Source: Rhodospirillaceae bacterium SYSU D60007
GTDB taxonomy: Bacteria; Pseudomonadota; Alphaproteobacteria; Reyranellales; Reyranellaceae
DNA length: 64,000 nt
Assembly: GCA_003574685.1 (NCBI GenBank)
Contig: QOCQ01000027.1
Location: 1-64,000, forward strand
Direction: 5' to 3'
Shown: piece by piece, positions 39,325 to 48,283 of the stretch
How positions within the stretch are numbered: position 1 is the first letter of the stretch
Layout of the letters: every line of letters begins with the position of its first letter
Position numbers and translations under genes: made by a program
The notes under the pieces: generated by a model
What the model was told of the DNA's origin: nothing
What the model saw: the letters and a program-made list of their open reading frames with translations, nothing else
The model's database searches: none

Positions 39325-40374
39325 ATGCAGAACCGCTTTATCGATCTCTACAGCGACACCAAGACCCGGCCGACGCCGGGCATGCGCAAGGCGATTGCCG
39401 AAGCGGAGGTCGGCGACGAGCAGAAATTCGAGGACCCCACCGTCAACCGCCTGCGCGAAAGGGTGTGCGCGCTGCTCGACAAGGAGGATGCAGTTTTCCT
39501 GCCCTCTGGCACGATGTGCAACCAGATCGCCATACGCGTGCACTGCCGGCCAGGCGAGGAGATCATCTGCGATCGCCAGGCGCACATCATCACCTCGGAA
39601 GGCGGCGGACCGGGCGCCAATTCCGGCGTGGTGTTCCATCCGCTCGACGGTCCGCGCGGCACCTTCACCGGCGCGATGGTCGATGCTGCTGTGAAGGATC
39701 CGGATAATCGCTACGCACCGCGTTCCCGCCTGGTCGAGATCGAGCAGACATCCAACCGCGGCGGCGGCGCGGTGTGGCCACTGGCGGCCATCGAGAATGT
39801 AGCGGCGGCCGCACGCCGCCACGACCTGAAGCTCCACATGGACGGCGCGCGGCTGCCGAATGCCTGCGTCGCGTCGGGGGTGGCGGCCGCGAAATTCGCA
39901 GCGCCTTGTGACACGCTGTGGATCGACTTCACGAAAGGGCTGGGTGCCCCGGTGGGCGCCATCCTCGCCGGACCGAAGGACTTCATCCGCGAGGCGTGGC
40001 GGGTGAAGCAGCAGTTTGGCGGCTCGATGCGTCAGTCCGGCATCATCGCCGCTGGCGCGGTCTACGCACTCGACAATCACTGGGATCGGCTGGCGGAAGA
40101 TCATGCCAATGCCCGCCGCCTGGCGGACGGCCTTGCGGACATCAAGGGCCTGGAACTCGACCCGCGCAGCATCGAGACCAACATCGTCTACTTCACCGTA
40201 GCGCGGCCGGGCTGGACGGCGCCGAAGCTGATGCAGGCGATGAAAGCCGAAAACGTCGGCATCGGCGCCTTCTCGCAAACCATGATCCGGGTCGTCACGC
40301 ACCTGGACGTCACGCGCGAAGACATCGACGAAGCGCTTGCCGCCTTCCGCCGCATCCTGCGCCAGGATGTTTAA
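39325..40374 (+). CDS. ltaE: Low-specificity L-threonine aldolase
   Basis: A pyridoxal-phosphate enzyme that splits threonine or allo-threonine to glycine and acetaldehyde. The 349-residue protein shows the family's LYSDTKTRPTPGMRKAIAEA, VGDEQKFEDPTVNRLRERV, LHMDGARLPNA with the conserved Asp, and the PLP lysine in WIDFTKGLGAPVGAIL. The ATG at 39325 was chosen to match the family N-terminus (MQNRFIDLYSD); the open frame upstream is not conserved-looking. Its stop codon lies inside an inverted repeat. Confidence 0.92.
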   Translation: MQNRFIDLYSDTKTRPTPGMRKAIAEAEVGDEQKFEDPTVNRLRERVCALLDKEDAVFLPSGTMCNQIAIRVHCRPGEEIICDRQAHIITSEGGGPGANSGVVFHPLDGPRGTFTGAMVDAAVKDPDNRYAPRSRLVEIEQTSNRGGGAVWPLAAIENVAAAARRHDLKLHMDGARLPNACVASGVAAAKFAAPCDTLWIDFTKGLGAPVGAILAGPKDFIREAWRVKQQFGGSMRQSGIIAAGAVYALDNHWDRLAEDHANARRLADGLADIKGLELDPRSIETNIVYFTVARPGWTAPKLMQAMKAENVGIGAFSQTMIRVVTHLDVTREDIDEALAAFRRILRQDV

Positions 40375-40450
40375 CCACAGAGGCACAGAGATTGGAGACG
40401 GCCTGTGCCAGCGCGGCTCTTTCTCTGTGCCTCTGTGTCTCTGTGGTTAA
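40371..40450. repeat. Inverted repeat of CACAGAG units overlapping the ltaE stop codon
   Basis: The left arm (40371-40391) begins TTAACCACAGAGGCAC and the right arm (40422-40450) is its reverse complement with one extra eight-base unit (ACACAGAG). The 30 bases between include a short unrelated stretch. The sequence resembles the CACAGAG-rich intergenic element scattered through many bacterial genomes. The first TAA is the ltaE stop, so the element reaches into the gene. It should form a long stem in the transcript, possibly ending or protecting it. Confidence 0.75.
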
Positions 40451-40487
40451 TGTCTTCGTATGCGCCGTGTAGAGCCGGGAGCGACAT

Positions 40488-42806
40488 ATGCCCGAAATGA
40501 ACCATGCCGGAATCGGTGCGCCGGTGAAGCGACTGGAGGACGCACGGCTGCTCACCGGCCGCGGGCGGTTCACCGACAACATTGCCGACCGCGAGGCGCT
40601 GCATGTGCTGTTCCTGCGCTCGCCGCATGCGCATGCGCGGATCGTGCGGATCGATGCGGGGGCCGCGCGGTCAGCGGCGGGCGTGGTTGCGGTCTTCACT
40701 GGCGGCGATGTCGATGTCGAGCATCTGCCTGCGTTGCGAACGATTGACGGTGCCGATGGACAGCCCAGCCGCGAGCCGCGCCGCCGCCTGATCGCGACCG
40801 ACCGCGTGCGCCATGTCGGCGAGATCATGGCCATGGTCGTTGCGCAGTCGCTCGATCAGGCGCGCGATGCCGCCGAGCTGGTCGAGGTGGACTACGAGAC
40901 GCTGCCGGCCGTCGTTGCCGGCGATGACGCGCTGAAGCCCGGTGCGCCGCTGCTGCACGACGACGCGCCAGGCAACCTGATGTGCGACTGGCGCCGCGGC
41001 GACAAGGCTGTGGTTGATGTCGCCTTCGGACGGGCCGCGCGCGTCGTGTCTCTCTCGCAGCGCTTCAACCGCATCGTGGCGAGTTATCTTGAACCGCGTG
41101 CGATCACCGCCTCGCACGACGCGGCCAGCGACGTCACGACCATGACGCTTGCCTCGCAGGGTTCGCACATTCCACACCGGCTGCTGTGCGATCGCGTGCT
41201 GAAGCTGCCACGGGAGAAGATCCGCGTGGTGACGGCCGATGTCGGCGGCGGCTTCGGCCCCAAGTTTAATCTTTATCCCGAGACAGCGCTGATGCCGTGG
41301 GCCGCCCGCCGGCTCGACCGCACGCTGCGCTGGACCTGCGAGCGCAGCGAGAGCTTCCTAATGGATGCGCATGCGCGTGATCTGGTGGCCCGCATGGAGC
41401 TGGCGCTGGACGAGGACGGACGTTTTCTGGCGCTGCGTGTGGACGCGGTGGCCAATTTCGGTGCCTACGTCTCAATGTTCGCGCCGACTATTCCGACCAC
41501 CGGCATGGCCAAGGTGCTGTCCGGCCTCTACCGGATTCCGGCCATGCAGCTCGACATGCGCTGCGCCTTCACAAACACGGTGCCGGTGGATGCGTTCCGC
41601 GGCGCCGGCAAGCCGGAAACCCTCGCCCTGCTGGAGCGGCTGATCGACATTGCCGGCAACGAAACCGGGCTGGGTCCGGTAGAGATCCGTCGGCGTAATC
41701 TCGTGGACTCCTTCCCCTACACGACGGCATTGGGGTTCACCTATGAAAGCGGCGACTATCGGCGCCTGCTTGATGAGGCGCTGAAGCTTGCCGACGCGGC
41801 GGGCTTCGAGGCACGCCGTGTTGCGAGCGAGGCCGCCGGCCGCCGGCGCGGGCTCGGCATTGCCTGCCATTTGCATGGCAGCGGCGGGGTGGCGGACGAG
41901 GCCTCTGTGGTCTCGGTGCGTGCCGATGGCACGGTCGAGGCGCTTGCCGGCACGCAGTCGCAGGGACAAGGCCACGAAACCACCTTCGCGCAGATCGTCG
42001 GTGGCGCGCTGGAAATCCCGTACGACCGCGTGCGCCTTGCCCAGGGCGATACCAGACGCATCCCGCAGGGCGGCGGCACCGGCGGCTCATCCTCGACCAT
42101 CATCAGCGGCACCACGCTGCGGCGGGCGGCCGACGCGGTGATCCGGCAGGGCCGCGATCTGGCCGCGGAATTTCTCGAAGCTGCGCCGGCGGATATTGCC
42201 TATGCGGACGGGCGCTTCGAGGTTGTCGGCACCGACCGGCGCCTCGGCCTGTTCGAAGTTGCGCAGCGCGCCGAAGCCAGCGGCCGGAAACTGGAAGCCA
42301 GCGGCGATTTCGTCGACAAGATCGAGAGCTGGTCTACGGGCGTCATGGTTTGCGAGGTTGAGGTCGATTCCGACACGGGCAGCGTGCAGGTTGATCGCTT
42401 CACCGCCGTCGCCGACGTCGGCACTGTCGTAAACCCGCTGATCCTCGCCGGGCAGATCCATGGCGGCATTGCACCTGGCATCGGGCAGGCGCTGCTGGAG
42501 GATGCCGTCTACGACCGCGGCAGCGGCCAGCTCCTCGCCGGCTCATGGACGGATTACTGCATGCCGCGTGCCGACGACCTGCCGGCCCTGCGCGTGGCCA
42601 CTTTCAACACGCCATCGACCAACAATGCGCTGGGCATCAAGGGCGTGGGCGAGTTGCCGACGAACGGTGCCCCGGCCGCCGTCGCGAATGCACTGGTGGA
42701 TGCGCTGCGCCCCCTGGGCGTGCGCCATATCGAGTCGCCAGCCACAGCGCTGCGCGTCTGGCGCGCCATCCAGGATGCCATAGCGGCCAAAAATGCAAGT
42801 ATTTGA
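40488..42806 (+). CDS. Xanthine-dehydrogenase/CoxL-family molybdenum hydroxylase large subunit
   Basis: A 772-residue molybdopterin-cytosine-dinucleotide-binding subunit. It opens GIGAPVKRLEDARLLTGRGRFTDNI and has the cofactor-binding blocks DVGGGFGPKFNLYPE, VDAFRGAGKPETL, GTQSQGQGHETTFAQIVGG, GTGGSSSTIISGTTLRRAADA and the catalytic-Glu region IKGVGELPTNGAPAAVANAL. The AFRGAG motif resembles form-II (non-CO) CoxL. The partner FAD (CoxM) and iron-sulfur (CoxS) subunits are not in the window, so partners must be encoded elsewhere. The substrate is unknown. GGGAGCGACAT precedes the ATG. Confidence 0.88.
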   Translation: MPEMNHAGIGAPVKRLEDARLLTGRGRFTDNIADREALHVLFLRSPHAHARIVRIDAGAARSAAGVVAVFTGGDVDVEHLPALRTIDGADGQPSREPRRRLIATDRVRHVGEIMAMVVAQSLDQARDAAELVEVDYETLPAVVAGDDALKPGAPLLHDDAPGNLMCDWRRGDKAVVDVAFGRAARVVSLSQRFNRIVASYLEPRAITASHDAASDVTTMTLASQGSHIPHRLLCDRVLKLPREKIRVVTADVGGGFGPKFNLYPETALMPWAARRLDRTLRWTCERSESFLMDAHARDLVARMELALDEDGRFLALRVDAVANFGAYVSMFAPTIPTTGMAKVLSGLYRIPAMQLDMRCAFTNTVPVDAFRGAGKPETLALLERLIDIAGNETGLGPVEIRRRNLVDSFPYTTALGFTYESGDYRRLLDEALKLADAAGFEARRVASEAAGRRRGLGIACHLHGSGGVADEASVVSVRADGTVEALAGTQSQGQGHETTFAQIVGGALEIPYDRVRLAQGDTRRIPQGGGTGGSSSTIISGTTLRRAADAVIRQGRDLAAEFLEAAPADIAYADGRFEVVGTDRRLGLFEVAQRAEASGRKLEASGDFVDKIESWSTGVMVCEVEVDSDTGSVQVDRFTAVADVGTVVNPLILAGQIHGGIAPGIGQALLEDAVYDRGSGQLLAGSWTDYCMPRADDLPALRVATFNTPSTNNALGIKGVGELPTNGAPAAVANALVDALRPLGVRHIESPATALRVWRAIQDAIAAKNASI

Positions 42807-42842
42807 ACAACTTATCCGCAGGATTCAGGGGCGTCTTAGCCT

Positions 42843-42870
42843 TTGACCTTGGCTGCGGCGCACTTATATA
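42843..42870 (+). promoter_or_regulatory. Probable trcR promoter
   Basis: TTGACC and TATATA are spaced by 16 bases, giving a leader of about 75 bases before trcR. An AGGAGATACCC ribosome binding site precedes the ATG. Confidence 0.55.
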
Positions 42871-42954
42871 AGCAGTGACATTCCATTCATTTTCGGACGG
42901 GAGCAGCACGGCGGGTGCGAGCGGCTTCCGGGTCGGAACCGCAGGAGATACCCT

Positions 42955-43587
42955 ATGGCCACGCCTTTGATGCCGAAGGCCACAGCCGTCTGGCTGGTCG
43001 AGAACACAACGCTGAGTTTCGAGCAGATCGCCGAGTTCTGCGGCCTGCACCTGCTGGAGATCCAGGCGATTGCCGATGGTGAAGTGGCCGCCGGGATGGT
43101 GGGCCGCGACCCCATCGTGAACGGCGAGCTCAGCAAGGAAGAAATCGCGCGCTGCGAGGCCGATCCCAATGCCAAGCTCCAGCTCTTGACGCGCGACCGG
43201 CCGGAGCCGGCGCCGCGTGCGGGCGGGCCGCGCTACACGCCGGTCGCCAAGCGGCATGACCGGCCTGATGCCATTGCCTGGCTGATCAAGACACATCCGG
43301 AGCTCCAGGACTCGCAGATCGCGAAGCTCGTGGGCTCGACGAAGAACACCATCCAGGCCGTACGGGACCGTACGCACTGGAACACCGCCAACATCAAGCC
43401 GCGCGATCCGGTAACGCTGGGCCTGTGCACCCTGCGCGACCTCAATGCGGCGCTGGACAAGGCCCGCCAGAAGGCGGCGCGCGACGAGTCGGCCCGCAAG
43501 AAGGAAGAGGTGATGACCGCCGCGGACACCACGCCGCCTGTCGAGGTGGACCCCTCCGAGGCCGAGCAGCCGGAGGTCAAGGGATGA
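42955..43587 (+). CDS. trcR: Cell-cycle transcriptional regulator TrcR (DUF1013)
   Basis: A 210-residue protein of the DUF1013 family, nearly universal in alphaproteobacteria and linked to cell-cycle transcription. The N-terminus MATPLMPKATAVWLVENTTL and the FEQIAEFCGLHLLEIQAIADGEV helix-turn-helix-like region match the family, as does the second HTH (DSQIAKLVGSTKNTIQAVRDRTHWN). The C-terminal 35 residues are acidic and disordered-looking. infA follows 79 bases downstream. The function name is taken from the family; no direct evidence is visible. Confidence 0.9.
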   Translation: MATPLMPKATAVWLVENTTLSFEQIAEFCGLHLLEIQAIADGEVAAGMVGRDPIVNGELSKEEIARCEADPNAKLQLLTRDRPEPAPRAGGPRYTPVAKRHDRPDAIAWLIKTHPELQDSQIAKLVGSTKNTIQAVRDRTHWNTANIKPRDPVTLGLCTLRDLNAALDKARQKAARDESARKKEEVMTAADTTPPVEVDPSEAEQPEVKG

Positions 43588-43666
43588 GCCGGAGCGGCAT
43601 GCCATGCGGCTGTACTCTGCAAGCCAAAACCGCTAGAGCATAGCCTCCTGCGAGGTACGACCGTCC

Positions 43667-43942
43667 ATGGCCAAGGAAGAACTCGTCGCTTTTGAAGGTC
43701 TCGTGACCGAGATCCTGCCTGATGCCCGCTATCGCGTTCAGCTCGACAACGGGCGGATGATCATTGCCTACACCGCCGGCAAGATGAAAAAGAACCGCAT
43801 CCGCACGCTGGCCGGCGACCGGGTGACGGTCGAAATGTCGCCCTACGATCTCGACAAGGGCCGCCTGATCTTCCGCCACAAGGACGAGCGCAGCATGTCC
43901 TCCCCCGGCGGCCCGCCCCGCGGCCAGTACCGCCGCCGGTAA
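43667..43942 (+). CDS. infA: Translation initiation factor IF-1 (extended form)
   Basis: IF-1 blocks the ribosomal A site during initiation. The product has the S1/OB-fold sequence [56 protein letters not shown] and [15 protein letters not shown] typical of IF-1. The family is about 72 residues, whereas this one has 91: a 19-residue basic, glycine/proline-rich tail (ending [11 protein letters not shown]) is added. It lies 79 bases after trcR and 15 bases from the convergent prpE stop. Confidence 0.92.
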   Translation: MAKEELVAFEGLVTEILPDARYRVQLDNGRMIIAYTAGKMKKNRIRTLAGDRVTVEMSPYDLDKGRLIFRHKDERSMSSPGGPPRGQYRRR

Positions 43943-43957
43943 TCCTGCAGAGAAACA

Positions 43958-45868
43958 TCAGGCTCCGTCGCGCGCGTAACCGGCCGGCCTCAGCGCCTCG
44001 CTGATCTCGCCTAGAATGGCCGGATCGTCGATGGTCGCAGGAGTGGTGTAGGCCTGCGAATCGGCGATGCGCTGCATGGTGCCACGCAGGATCTTGCCCG
44101 AGCGCGTCTTGGGCAGGCGGTTCACCACCACCGCCGTCTTGAAGAACGCCACCGGCCCGATGCGCTCGCGCACCATCTGCACCACCTCGTTGACAATCTC
44201 GCTGTGCGGCCGCTCGACTCCGGCCTTCAGCACCAGAAAGCCCAGCGGCACCTGGCCCTTCAACTCGTCGGCCACACCGATGACGGCGCATTCGGCGACC
44301 GCGTCGTGCGCCGCGAGCACCTCTTCCATCTGGCCGGTGGAAAGCCGGTGGCCGGCGACGTTGATCACGTCGTCCACGCGGGTCATCACGGAGACGTAGC
44401 CGTCCCGGTCGATAAACCCGGCATCGCCTGTTTTGTAGTAGCCGGGGTATTCCGCCAGGTAGGCCTGCCGGAAGCGCTCGTCGGCGTTCCACAGCGTGGG
44501 GAACGTGCCGGGCGGCATCGGCAGCTTGCCGACGATGGCACCGATCTCGCCGCGCGGCACCGGCTTGCCCTGGGCGTCAAGGACGTCGAGGTCCCAGCCG
44601 GGCGCCGGCACCGATGCCGAGCCGGGCTTCACCGGCATCGGCTCCAGGCCTACGAAATTGCCACAGATCACCCAGCCGGTTTCCGTCTGCCACCAGTGGT
44701 CGATCACCGGCACGCCCAGCATGCGCTGCGCCCATTCGATGGTCGGCGGATCGCCGCGCTCGCCGGCAAGAAAAAGTGTGCGGAAGCGCGAGAGGTCATG
44801 CTGCTTCAGCAGCTTGCCGTCGGGGTCCTCCTTTTTGATGGCGCGGAAGGCGGTCGGCGCCGTGAACAGCGCCACAGCCTTGTGCTCGGCGATCACCCGC
44901 CAGAAGGCCCCGGCGTCGGGCGTGCCCACCGGCTTGCCCTCGTAGAGAATGGTGGTGGCACCGTAGATCAGCGGCCCATAGACGATATAGCTGTGGCCCA
45001 CCACCCAGCCCACGTCGGAGGCGGTCCACCACACCTCGCCCGGCTCGACGCCATAGAGGTTCTTCATCGACCAGTGGAGGGCGACGCAATAGCCGCCATT
45101 GTCCCGCACCACGCCCTTGGGCTGGCCCGTCGTGCCCGAGGTATAAAGGATGTAAAGCGGATCGGTGGCGGCGACAGGCACGCAGGCGGCGTGCGGCTTG
45201 CCCGGCACGAATGACGCCCAGTCGAGGTCACGGCCCTCCACCATCGCCCCGGGGCATTGCGGGCGCTGCAGGATCAGGCAGTGCGCCGGCTTGTGCTTCG
45301 CCAGGTCCATCGCCTGGTCGAGCAGCGGTTTGTACTCGACGATGCGGCCTGGCTCGACGCCACACGAAGCGGCCAGCACCAGCTTCGGCGCGCAGTCATC
45401 GATGCGCGAGACCAGCTCCTTGGCCGCGAAGCCGCCGAACACCACGGAATGGATGGCGCCGAGCCGCGCGCAGGCCAGCATGGCCATGGCCGCTTCCGGG
45501 ATCATCGGCATGTAAATGATGACGCGGTCGCCCTTGCCCACGCCCAGCGCCGCGATGGCGCCGGCCAGCTCCGCGGTGGCATCGCGCAATTGCTGCCACG
45601 TGTAGTGGCGCTTGCTGCCGGTGACCGGTGAATCGTAGATCAGCGCAACGCGCTCGCCGTGGCCGGCATCGACATGGCGGTCCAGCGCATTGTGGCAGGT
45701 ATTGAGCTCCCCATCGGGGAACCAGCGATAGAACGGCGGACGCGAGTCATCCAGCGCCCGCTGCGGCTTGCGGTACCAGTCAATCGCCGCCGCCTGCTCC
45801 AGCCAGAAGCCCTCCCGGTCATTGAGCGAGCGGGCATGCACGGCGCGATATTTGTCTCCGACGGCCAT
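43958..45868 (-). CDS. prpE: Propionate-CoA ligase PrpE
   Basis: An AMP-forming acyl-CoA synthetase of the ACS subgroup that activates short fatty acids. The 636-residue length fits. Motifs: YILYTSGTTGQPKGVVRDNGG (P-loop), TAPTAFRAIKKEDPDG, WWQTETGWVICGN, TGDAGFIDRDGYVSVMTRVDDVINVAGHRLSTGQMEEVL and the C-terminal acetylatable-lysine motif LPKTRSGKILRGTM. TAPTAFR and TETGW favour PrpE-like over classical Acs, but acetate as substrate is not excluded. GGGAGGGAAC precedes the ATG. Confidence 0.88.
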   Translation of the reverse strand: MAVGDKYRAVHARSLNDREGFWLEQAAAIDWYRKPQRALDDSRPPFYRWFPDGELNTCHNALDRHVDAGHGERVALIYDSPVTGSKRHYTWQQLRDATAELAGAIAALGVGKGDRVIIYMPMIPEAAMAMLACARLGAIHSVVFGGFAAKELVSRIDDCAPKLVLAASCGVEPGRIVEYKPLLDQAMDLAKHKPAHCLILQRPQCPGAMVEGRDLDWASFVPGKPHAACVPVAATDPLYILYTSGTTGQPKGVVRDNGGYCVALHWSMKNLYGVEPGEVWWTASDVGWVVGHSYIVYGPLIYGATTILYEGKPVGTPDAGAFWRVIAEHKAVALFTAPTAFRAIKKEDPDGKLLKQHDLSRFRTLFLAGERGDPPTIEWAQRMLGVPVIDHWWQTETGWVICGNFVGLEPMPVKPGSASVPAPGWDLDVLDAQGKPVPRGEIGAIVGKLPMPPGTFPTLWNADERFRQAYLAEYPGYYKTGDAGFIDRDGYVSVMTRVDDVINVAGHRLSTGQMEEVLAAHDAVAECAVIGVADELKGQVPLGFLVLKAGVERPHSEIVNEVVQMVRERIGPVAFFKTAVVVNRLPKTRSGKILRGTMQRIADSQAYTTPATIDDPAILGEISEALRPAGYARDGA

Positions 45869-45985
45869 GGCGATGTTCCCTCCCGGAATTTTTCACCGCC
45901 CTACGCTTAGCCGCCCGTGCACGGCGCGGCAATCGTGATCCTGTTGTGCCGGAACTGCCGTGCTGATCCTGCGTTTTGGCAATGA

Positions 45986-46204
45986 ATGCTTGTGGATTTC
46001 ATCATCGCAGAGCTGATGATCTGGGCCGGCATGATTGCGCTGCTGCCGCTGGCTGCTGTTGCGGGCATGGTCCTGCTGAAGTATCAGGCCAAATGCGAAG
46101 TTGAGGAGCGGCTGCGCACGTCCCGACCGCCTGGCCGGTCCCGCGGAGCCTCGGTCCCGCCGCTGCGCGCACAAACCAGTGCCGCAGCGCGCCGCAACGC
46201 GTAG
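45986..46204 (+). CDS. Possible small membrane protein
   Basis: A 72-residue frame beginning MLVDFIIAELMIWAGMIAL with one hydrophobic segment (residues 3-33), followed by a basic arginine/proline tail. No Shine-Dalgarno site or similarity is apparent, and composition after residue 45 is low-complexity. It sits between prpE and the acyl-CoA synthetase gene. It may be a real small protein or a chance frame in GC-rich DNA. Confidence 0.35.
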   Translation: MLVDFIIAELMIWAGMIALLPLAAVAGMVLLKYQAKCEVEERLRTSRPPGRSRGASVPPLRAQTSAAARRNA

Positions 46205-46309
46205 CGCCTGCCCCCGAAATAAACTCCGGACGTCGCTCGGGATGACAGGAATGTCCCGGGCGTGCAACATTGCCCGGCACTATCATCGACTCGGCGGGGA
46301 TCAGGCGAG

Positions 46310-48205
46310 ATGGCCCGGGGCAAGACAGGCGGCAAGGGTGGACGCGGCAAGGCACCACAGAAGAAGGGCGGACCGCGCAAGACATCCACCCGCAGTTCAG
46401 CAAAATCGGCGTCAGGCAAGAAGGCAGCGGCCAAGACACCTGCCGCCAAGGCTGCTGCGCCGGCGCGCAAGCCGGTGGCACCCGCGCACCCGACATCGCC
46501 AAGGCGCCCGGTAAAGGCCCGGCCGTCCGTAGTGCGCATGCCCGCCGCGCGGCCGGCCGCCGGCAAGCACGCGCCGGCGGTGCCGCGCAACATCTACGAG
46601 CGCGATCTCGATCGCAATCCCGCGAACTTCGCGCCGCTTACGCCGCTGCAGTTCCTGGAGCGCTCGGCCAGCGTCTATCCCGACAAGACCTCGATCATGC
46701 ACGGCCCGCGGCGCTACACCTGGAGCCAGACCTATGCCCGCTGCCGGCAACTGGCATCGGCGCTGGAGAAGAACGGCATCGGCCTGGGGGACACCGTCAC
46801 CATCATGGCGCCCAACGTACCCGAAATGTACGAGGCCCATTTCGGCGTGCCCATGGTCGGGGCGGTGCTGAACTCTCTGAATACGCGGCTGGATGCGGCG
46901 ATGCTCGCCTTCATCCTCGATCACAGCGAGACGAAGCTTCTGATCGTCGACCGCGAGTATCACCGGGTCATGAAGGATGCGCTGGCGAAAGCCGGCGTCC
47001 GGCCGATCGTCATCGATATCGACGATCCGCAATGCGAGGACCGGGCGCCCATCGGCACGCTCACCTACGAGGAGTTCATCGCCAGCGGCGATCCCGGGTT
47101 TGCCTGGGAGTATCCGGGGCACGAATGGAACGCCATTACGCTCAACTACACCTCCGGCACGACAGGCGATCCCAAGGGTGTCGTCTTCAGCCATCGTGGC
47201 GCGGCGCTGGCCGCCTATGGCAATGCCACGCAATGGGCCATGGGTATGCACCCGCGATACCTGTGGACCCTGCCGATGTTCCATTGCAACGGCTGGTGCT
47301 TTCCCTGGACGCTGGCGCTGGTCGCCGGCACCAGCGTCTGCCTGCGGCGGATCAATGCCCGGACGATCTTCGATTCGATCGTCGATCACGATGTAACCCA
47401 CATGTGCGGCGCGCCGGTGATCCTGGGCTTCATCATCAATGCCGGCGACAGCGACCGCCGGCCGCTGAAGCGGACTGTCGAGTTCATGACGGCTGCCGCA
47501 CCGCCACCGGCCGCGGTGCTGGAAGCGGTGGAGAAGCAGGGCTTCCACATCACGCATGTCTACGGGCTGACCGAGGTGTACGGACCCGCGACGATCTGTG
47601 CATGGCATGAGGAATGGAACGCGTTGCCAGGCACCGAGCAGGCGCGGCTGAAGGCGCGCCAGGGCGTGCGCTACACGGCGGAAGACGCAGTGCAGATCCT
47701 CGATCCGGCAACGCTGGAGCCGGTGCCGCGCGATGGCGCCACGATGGGCGAGGTCTTCTTCCGCGGCAATTTGGTGATGAAAGGCTATCTCAAGAACCCG
47801 ACCGCAACGAGGACGGCATTTGCCGGCGGCTGGTTCCACTCGGGCGATCTCGGCGTGGTCCATTCCGACGGCTACATCGAGCTGCGCGACCGCTCCAAGG
47901 ACATCATCATCTCGGGCGGCGAGAACATCTCGACCATCGAGGTCGAGGGCGTGCTCTACCAGCATCCGGCCGTGCTCGAGGCAGCGGTCGTGGCGCGGCC
48001 CGACGAGAAATGGGGCGAGACGCCCTGCGCCTTTATCGTGCTGAAGCCCGGCATGACCGTCACGGCCGACGAAATCATCGCCCACTGCCGCGCCAACATG
48101 GCCGGCTACAAGATTCCGCGCACCGTGGTCTTCCGCGACCTCCCCAAGACCTCCACCGGCAAGGTCCAGAAATTCGTCCTGCGCGATTGGGCAAAGGAGC
48201 TCTGA
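46310..48205 (+). CDS. Acyl-CoA synthetase (AMP-forming) with histone-H1-like N-terminal tail
   Basis: A 631-residue protein. Residues 93-631 are an adenylate-forming enzyme with YTSGTTGDPKGVVFSHRG, LTEVYGP, WFHSGDLGVVHSDGYIELRDRSKDIIISGGENIS and LPKTSTGKVQKF, like medium-chain acyl-CoA and 3-methylmercaptopropionyl-CoA ligases. Residues 1-92 are almost only Lys, Ala, Gly, Pro, Arg, Ser and Thr, e.g. SGKKAAAKTPAAKAAAPARK, resembling histone-H1-like bacterial tails. The ATG at 46310 includes this tail; an internal ATG at 46538 would drop most of it but has no ribosome binding site. The vapBC promoter begins 17 bases after its stop codon. Confidence 0.85.
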   Translation: MARGKTGGKGGRGKAPQKKGGPRKTSTRSSAKSASGKKAAAKTPAAKAAAPARKPVAPAHPTSPRRPVKARPSVVRMPAARPAAGKHAPAVPRNIYERDLDRNPANFAPLTPLQFLERSASVYPDKTSIMHGPRRYTWSQTYARCRQLASALEKNGIGLGDTVTIMAPNVPEMYEAHFGVPMVGAVLNSLNTRLDAAMLAFILDHSETKLLIVDREYHRVMKDALAKAGVRPIVIDIDDPQCEDRAPIGTLTYEEFIASGDPGFAWEYPGHEWNAITLNYTSGTTGDPKGVVFSHRGAALAAYGNATQWAMGMHPRYLWTLPMFHCNGWCFPWTLALVAGTSVCLRRINARTIFDSIVDHDVTHMCGAPVILGFIINAGDSDRRPLKRTVEFMTAAAPPPAAVLEAVEKQGFHITHVYGLTEVYGPATICAWHEEWNALPGTEQARLKARQGVRYTAEDAVQILDPATLEPVPRDGATMGEVFFRGNLVMKGYLKNPTATRTAFAGGWFHSGDLGVVHSDGYIELRDRSKDIIISGGENISTIEVEGVLYQHPAVLEAAVVARPDEKWGETPCAFIVLKPGMTVTADEIIAHCRANMAGYKIPRTVVFRDLPKTSTGKVQKFVLRDWAKEL

Positions 48206-48221
48206 TTTTCGCCGGTGCCCC

Positions 48222-48250
48222 TTGCACAAAGAGACGCCGTCGTATATACA
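48222..48250 (+). promoter_or_regulatory. vapBC promoter
   Basis: TTGCAC and TATACA are separated by exactly 17 bases, 34 bases before the vapB start. Nearby symmetric TATA/CATA words may serve as operator for the VapB dimer, but no clear palindrome could be fixed. Confidence 0.65.
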
Positions 48251-48283
48251 CGGCATATCTACTACATCTTTGTGAGCGAAGTC

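Noticed and set aside
46215-46260. Short TCGCTCGGGATGACA-like stretch, similar to words seen near 57150-57180
   Set aside because: It recalls dispersed CATCCCGAGCG-type intergenic words, but the two stretches are short and differ, so a repeat family is not supported here.
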